Assembly (NCBI RefSeq): GCF_032884065.1
Contig: NC_088872.1
Coordinates: 1,736,001-1,800,000, forward strand
Direction of reading: 5' to 3'
From: Artemia franciscana
Taxonomy: Eukaryota > Arthropoda > Branchiopoda > Anostraca > Artemiidae
DNA: 64,000 bases
The notes under the pieces were generated by a model. The model made no database searches. It was not told the origin of the DNA and worked only from the letters and a program-made list of their open reading frames with translations. The translations under genes were made by a program, and so were the position numbers. Shown here piece after piece: positions 57,911 through 64,000 of this stretch. Each line of letters begins with the position of its first letter. Position 1 is the stretch's first letter.

Positions 57911-58479
57911 AACATAATCATGGAGCATTATGAACTAAGGTATATTCTCGAAATTAACCGATAATATTTTTGTTGAAAATTAAGTAAGTAGCGCATCTTC
58001 TTCTTCTTCTTTCCTTAGACACTTCCTGTTCAGTAATCCATTCCTCAGCTGGTTATCCCACGGATAAAATACTACAGAACTTTTGACAAGCTAAGCATAT
58101 TTACTAGAGCCTATTTTTATGAGTTTAATTATAGAAGTGGAACGAAAAGTAATTCTCAGGATTTGGACTCCCTCTCACTGTTCTCATAATCACTCTCGAA
58201 AATATCCATTAGGACTTAGTTTCCCCAAGAAGTATACGAAACTGGAAAAGCTGATATAAGTAATTTGGTGTAATCACTTCCTAGCCGAAGCTAAATCCTG
58301 AAAGAGAAACGATATCTTACGAATATCTTACGATATATTACGGAATGGGTTTTGTGCTTTCAGTAAAGCACTGCTTTAGTAGATATATGTCGCGAAGAAA
58401 TTATTTTGTTCGTTTTAAGTTTCTATTTTACTTTTTAGATTCGTCAGAAGAAAAAAAACTTTTCACTAAAATATAACAA

Positions 58480-59336
58480 ATATGCTTCTAAAAAGTCAAA
58501 CAAATACAAGTTTTTCCTGGGAAACGACTGTTAATTCTGTTAACCTCAGAAGGGGTTTGATTCTCATTTTATGATCCCCATGCCAAAAAAAAGTTACTTT
58601 CAATCTTTCGAAAGTAAATTCAGTCATTTGTCGATACCAAGAAAAAAACGCTGATAACAGAAAAACTGCAAAAGCAATAGTGGTGCTTCGCAACACAATT
58701 CTAGAAGGAATATTTGGCATATTGAAGAGTAGAGCGAAAACATACCAAATATCCAACGTAGTAGACTAGAAAAAAAAAATTTCCTGGGAAACGACAGACG
58801 ATTCTGTCAACTCCAAAAAGTCTTTTATTCTCGTTTAACAACCGTCATGACAGAAATACTTTCAAATTTCAAACTCTTATCGATACAAAGCAACAAATAC
58901 AGATAACAGAAAAAAAAAACACGAAATCATAGTGATGCTTCGCAACACAATTCTAAAAGGTGGTATTTGGAAGATTTTAGAGGAGAGGGGAAATATGCCA
59001 AATATACTAATTATTAGGCTAAAAACAACATTAAAAAAACAAACAAAATACACTACTTATTAGGCTAAGAAAAAAAACATTTTTTCCTGGACTGATAATT
59101 TTGCTAAAACATTTTTTCCTGGACTGATAATTTTGCTAGCTACAGAGGGGCTTTTTATTTTGTTTGACCTCCCCCATGGTGTAAAAAAGTTCCAAATTTA
59201 TATCACTTACAAATGCCAAGTTTACAGGTCGTTTGTTACTGAAAAAATAAAAATAGTAGTGTTGCTTTGCAGCTCAATTCTAAAAGCGGCAAGTGGTAAA
59301 CTTTACAGGACAGTGGACAGACTTTTGACTAGTAAT
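58480..59336. repeat. Three diverged tandem ~280-bp repeats
   Basis: Units near 58505, 58785 and 59095 start TTTTCCTGGGAAACGAC (third: TTTTCCTGGACTGATAA) and share GATAACAGAAAAA and GTGCTTCGCAACACAATTCTA. Diverged; no coding frame. Confidence 0.75.
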
Positions 59337-59339
59337 TAA

Positions 59340-61022
59340 ATAAAAAAAAAAAAAATTTCTAACTAAAAGTAACGAGCGACATTAAAACTTAAAACGAGCA
59401 AAAATTACCACGTATATGAAAGAGGCTGTTCCCTCTTTAACGCCCTCCTCTTTACGCTAAAGTTTGACTCTTTCTCTCAAGTTTTCTTTTTAAAACAATA
59501 AAAACTTTAGCGTAAAGAACAGGGCGTCGAAGAGGGAACAGCCCCTTTCATATACGTGGTAATTTCTGCTCGTTTTAAGTTTTAATGTCGCTCGTTACTT
59601 TCAGTTAGAAAAACTTGTGTTTTTTATTTAATTTCTGAACGTTTTTTAGTTAATCCGTGTTTTGATTTCGGCTCTCCGCAGATGAATGATTAAAGTGAAA
59701 TTTGCATATTTATTTATTTGGCTAAATGGCTTTCCCGTAGTTTTGATCGAATGATTTTGAGAAAAAAAGAGGGGGAGGAGGCCAAGTTGTCCTCCAATTT
59801 TTCTGGTACTTAACAAGGCAACTAAAACTTTTAATTTTTACGAACTTTTCAATAGTAAAAGATATATGTAACTTACGAATTAGCTTACGTAACAAACTTC
59901 TATATTTGTATGTTTTTATTACGTATATGAGAGGGTTCGCCCACTCGACAATACCTCGCTCTTTACACTAAAACTTTAAATTTTTCCCCTGAATCACAAA
60001 GGCCGTAGAATAAATAGTTGAAACTACTAAAAATACTTTAGTGTAAAGAGTGAGGTATTAAAAGGAGGTGAACCCCTTATATGCGTAATATTTTCTGTTC
60101 TTTTTAAGTTTTAATGCTACTCCTTACTTTCAGTTGAAAAAGTTTTGCATATTTAATTTTTCATTGTTTTTTTAGATAATGCTAGAAAATGCTGCGCCCC
60201 CTTCATGGAAATCTTCCTTCCCCATAACAAATTCCTCCATGGAAAGTTTCCCCCACCTAAGCCCCTCTTCCCAGCTTCTCGTCCCAACCAAAAAATCCCC
60301 CTGAAAACGTCTGTACACTTCCCAGTAACCATTACTATACGCAAACACTGGTCAAAGTTTGTAACATGCAACCTCTCCCACGGATACTGTGGGGGAGGAA
60401 GTCGTCCCCAAAGAAATGATTATAGGGTTTTTCGACTATGCTGAATAAAATGGCAATCTCAGAATTTTGATCCGACGACTTTGGGAACAAATGAGCGTGG
60501 GAGGGGGCCTAGGTACCCTCCAATTTTTTGGTCACTTAAAAAGGGCATTAGAACTTTTCATTTCCGTTTGAATGAGCCCTCTTGCAAAATTCTTGAATCA
60601 CTGCGTCGATACAATCACCCTGGGAAAAAGAAGAAGGAGAAAAAAAAAAAAAAAAAAAAACACGCATCTGTGATTTGTCTTCTGGTGAAAAATACAAAAT
60701 TCCACGTTTTTGTAGATAGGAGCTTGGAACTTGTACAGTAGAATTCTCTAATACGCTGAATCTGATGGTGTGATTTTCGTTAAGATTCTATTACTTTTAG
60801 GGGGTGTTTTCCCATACTTTCTATAACGGCAAATTTTCTCACGCTCTTAACTTTTGATGGGTAAGACTAAACTTGATGAAACTTATATATTTAAAATCAG
60901 CATTAAAATGCGATTCTTTTGATGTAGCTATTGGTACCAAAATTCCATTTTTTAAAATTTTGGTTTCTATTAACCAAACCGGGTCGCTCCTTACTACAGT
61001 TCGTTACCACGAACTGTTTGAT
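59340..61022 (+). repeat. Element E copy 6, near full length (~1.68 kb)
   Basis: Hairpin 59356-59612 with copy-specific ACGAGC/GCTCGT in both arms; block B to 59940; second hairpin in block C (ACCTCGCTCTTTACAC at 59952 against GTGTAAAGAGTGAGGT at 60043); block D 60160-60960; end CGTTACCACGAACTG at 61001-61015. A (A)n run with GAAGGAG occurs at 60625-60660. Confidence 0.88.
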
Positions 61023-61024
61023 TA

Positions 61025-63535
61025 AATAAAAAAAACAAAATTTTTCAACTGATAATAAGGAGCAACATTAAAACTTAAAACGAACAGAAATTATTAAGTA
61101 TATGAAGGGGATTGCCTCCTCCTCAATATATCTCTCTTTACTCTAAAGTTTTTTTAATGCTTTTAAAACAAGAGCTAAGAGCTCATATGGCACTTATGAC
61201 GAGGCGAGAAGAGCTAAGAGCCAAGAGGTCATATGGTATGAGCTCTAACAAAATTCTATGAATTAATAGATTGATTTAAAACGGAAAATAAGAGGCTTAA
61301 TGCCGGTCAGGATTTAAAATAAGAGCTTGGAGTCACGATATCCTTCTAAATATCAAAATTCATTAAGATCCAGTCACCCACTCGTAAGTTATAAATACCT
61401 AATTTTTTCTAATTTTTCCTCTCCCTTTAGCTCCCTGGATGGTCGAATCTGGGAAAACGACTTTATCAAGTCAAATTGTGCAGCTCCCTGACACGCCTAC
61501 TACTTTTCATCGTCCTAGCACGTCCAGAAGCACCAAACTCGCCAAATCCCTGAACCCCTCCCCCCAACTCCTCCAAAGAGAGCGAATCCAGTACGATTCT
61601 GTCAATCACGTATCAAGGACATTTGTTTATTCTATCCACCAAGCTTAATCCCGATTCCTCCACTCCAAGTATTTTTCCAAGATTTCCCCCTCCAACTCCC
61701 CCCAATGTCAAAAGATCTGGTCAGGATTTGAAATAAGGGCTAAGAGACATGAATTCCTTCTAGAAATCAAATTTCATTAAGATCCGATCATCTATTCGTA
61801 AGATAAAAATACCCAATTTTAACGTCTTCCAAGAATTCCGGTTTCCCCCTCCGACTCCCCCCAACGTCACAGGATCTGGTCGGAATTTAAAATTAGAACT
61901 TTAAAGCACAAGATCCTTTTAAATATCAAATTTCATTAAGATCTGGTCACCCTTTCGTAAGTTACAAATACCTCAATTTTCAAAATTACCCCCCCCCCAA
62001 TTCCACCAAAGAGAGCAGATCCGGTCCGGTTATAACTGTCACGTATCTTAAACAGGTTTCTATTCTTCCCATCCAGTTTCATCCTGATCTCACCGCTTTA
62101 AGTATTTTCTAAGATTTCTGGTCCCCCCAACTGCCCCCTCCTCCCAATTACGCTTGATCCGGTTGAGATTTCAAATAAGATATCTCAGTTACGAGGTCCT
62201 TCTAAATATGAAGTTTCATGAAGATCCGATCACTCCTTCGTCAGTTAAAAATACGTAATTTTTTCTTATTTTTCAGAATTAACCCCCCCCCCCCTCAATA
62301 GAGCGGATCAGTTCCAATATGTAAATCACGTATGTAAGACTTCTTCTTATTTTTCCCACCAGGTTTCATCCTGATCCCTCGAATCTAAGCATTTTCCATG
62401 ATTTTAGGCTCCCCCACCCCAAACTTCCCCCAATGTCACCAGATCCGGTCAGGATTTAAAATAAGAGCTTTGAGACACGATATCCTTCTAAATATCAAAT
62501 TTCATTGAGATCCGATCACCCGTTCGTAAGTTAAAAATACCTAATTTTTTCTAATTTTTCTGAATTAGCCCCTTTCCCAACTACCCCAAAGAGAGCGGAT
62601 CCGTTCCAGTTATGTCAATTATGTATCTAGGACTTGTACTTATTTTCCCCACTAAGTTTTATCCCGATCCCTCCACTCTAAGTGTTTTCCAAGTTTTAGG
62701 TTTCCACCTCCCAAATCCCCCCCAATGTCACCAGATCCGGTCGGGATTAAAATGAGAGCTCTAAGACACGATATCTAAACATCAAATTTCATTGAGACCC
62801 GTACACCTGTTCGTAAGTTGAAAAACCTCATTTTTTCTAATTTTTCAGAATTACCCCCCCCCCTCCAACTACCCCAAAGAGAGTGGATCCGTTCCGTTTA
62901 TATCAATGATGTATCTGGGACTTGTGCTCATTTTTCCCATCAAGTTTCATCCCGATCCCTCCACTCTAAGTGTTTTCTAAGATTTTAGGTTTCCCCCTCC
63001 AACTCCCCCCATTGTCATCAGATCCGGTCGAGATTTAAAATAAGAGCTCTAAGACATAATATCATTCCAAAAATCAAATTTCATTAAGATCCCATAACCC
63101 GCTCATAAGTTAAAAATACTTCATTTTTTTCTATTTTTCCGAATTAACCCCCCCCCCAGATTTTCAAATCGGGAAAAAGACTATTTCTAATTTAATCTTG
63201 TCCGGTCCCTGATACGCTTGCCAAATTTCATCGTCCAAGCTTACCTAGAAGTGCCTAAAGTAGCAAAACCGGGACCGACAGACAGACCGACAGACCGACA
63301 GAATTTGCGATTGCTATATGTCACTTGGTTAATACTAAGTGCCATAAAAACGCTTCTTATTGTTCTAACTAAACGACCCTTTTTTGTCAGGAGTCTTTCT
63401 TAAAGAAGAGGGACAAAATTCAAACTTTAGCGTAAAGAGAAAGGTGTTGAGGAGGGGACAACCCCATTCATACACATAATGATTTTTGTTCGTTTTAATT
63501 TTTAACGTTACACCTTACTTTCAGTTGAAAAAAAA
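61025..63535 (+). repeat. Foldback arms enclosing a ~290-bp satellite array
   Basis: The left arm (61042-61165: CAACTGATAATAAGGAGCAAC, ACGAACAGAAATTATTAAG) and the right arm (63420-63530: CTTTAGCGTAAAGAGA ... TTTTTGTTCGTTTTAA ... CACCTTACTTTCAGTTG) belong to the element E hairpin family. Between them lie head-to-tail units whose AGATCCGGTCAGGATTTAAA motif recurs at about 61303, 61717, 61878, 62156, 62443, 62733 and 63020 (typical spacing 287-290 bp). The array ends with (GACAGACC)n at 63279-63302 and a hairpin ACTTGGTTAATACTAAGT at 63324. Confidence 0.85.
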
Positions 63536-64000
63536 GCTCTTTTTTTAATTAAATTTCTGATAATTTTTTAGACATTGCCAGGATATCCGGTCCAACTTCC
63601 AAGGAGAAATCCCCCTTCCCACAGAAATATCATTTAATAAACTTAATACCAGTGAATGTTAACCCCTGACCAATCCGAGCAGCCAAGGTTAAGGGTATTG
63701 AAAAAAATCTCAAGTAATGATAAACGAAAATAAAGAACAAAGAAACATACAGTCAGAATAATTGCGTTAGCAAAAATAGCAACCAGTCAAAAAGAAAAGT
63801 GAAAAACAAAGAAATATCCGATTCGAAGATAATCGGCAGCAACAATTCATTTAAGTCAAAACAAGTGAAGATCAGAGAAATATGAGGTTACAATACATGC
63901 GATAACAAGGAGTAGAACAAATTAGAAATAAAGGTGAAGAACGAAGAATTATGCGGCTAAAATATATGCCACAGCGAGAACAAAGAAATATGCGGTTAGC
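63536..64000. other. AT-rich sequence with loose ~65-bp repeats
   Basis: From about 63735, phrases like GAAAAACAAAGAAATATCCG recur near 63737, 63808, 63869, 63936 and 63977 with poor conservation. No gene. Confidence 0.4.

Overview
This is a repeat-dense, intron-bearing eukaryotic window, most likely from an arthropod with a large genome. A crustacean such as a brine shrimp (Artemia) is my best guess from general familiarity with these repeats, and I could not confirm it. It holds no complete ordinary host gene. The best-supported host coding traces are a single exon of a PR/SET (PRDM-type) domain (23041-23180), a single exon of a Star-like FkbM methyltransferase domain (25629-25836), and a broken FICD-like Fic gene fragment (8670-9160, minus). 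Nearly everything else is mobile or tandem DNA. A 100-N assembly gap lies at 44769-44868.

1-16.1 kb and 41.0-44.8 kb are a graveyard of one Helitron family, called HelA here. Its 5' ends start TCTATATATATAAAAATAA. Its 3' ends carry a GC-rich hairpin followed by CTAG, with A and T as host flanks. Copies hold remnants of a PIF1-type helicase, a 27-bp minisatellite, long A/T-rich low-complexity tracts, tRNA-like segments and very long (TA)n arrays. Copies sit in tandem, head-to-head and nested. Two non-LTR retrotransposon relics (6775-8610 minus, 20707-22181 plus) and a Ty3/Gypsy element with one visible LTR (16126-19686 minus) lie among them.

22.2-31 kb is a mixture of tandem repeats, two short terminal-inverted-repeat elements, a composite foldback repeat, and the two host exons.

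30.3-41.0 kb holds the most interesting object: an uninterrupted 2480-codon ORF (31313-38755). It joins a zinc-containing N-terminal region, a Helitron HUH replication initiator (HxH and YxxxY motifs), a PIF1/RecD-like helicase (Walker A and B) and a C-terminal ubiquitin-specific-protease-like (C19) domain with Cys, His and Asn/Asp boxes. It is preceded by three tandem ~140-bp repeats, the last of which creates a good 3' splice site 12 bp before the ATG. It is flanked about 9.67 kb apart by two ~240-bp direct repeats, and on the right by a 790-bp palindrome.

44.9-64 kb is AT-rich. The first 4.8 kb has no recognisable gene. The rest is dominated by a composite foldback repeat (complete copies about 1.7 kb) whose hairpin arms match each other better than they match other copies. 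One pair of these arms brackets a ~290-bp satellite array (61.0-63.5 kb). No rRNA, CRISPR or bacterial-type feature is present.
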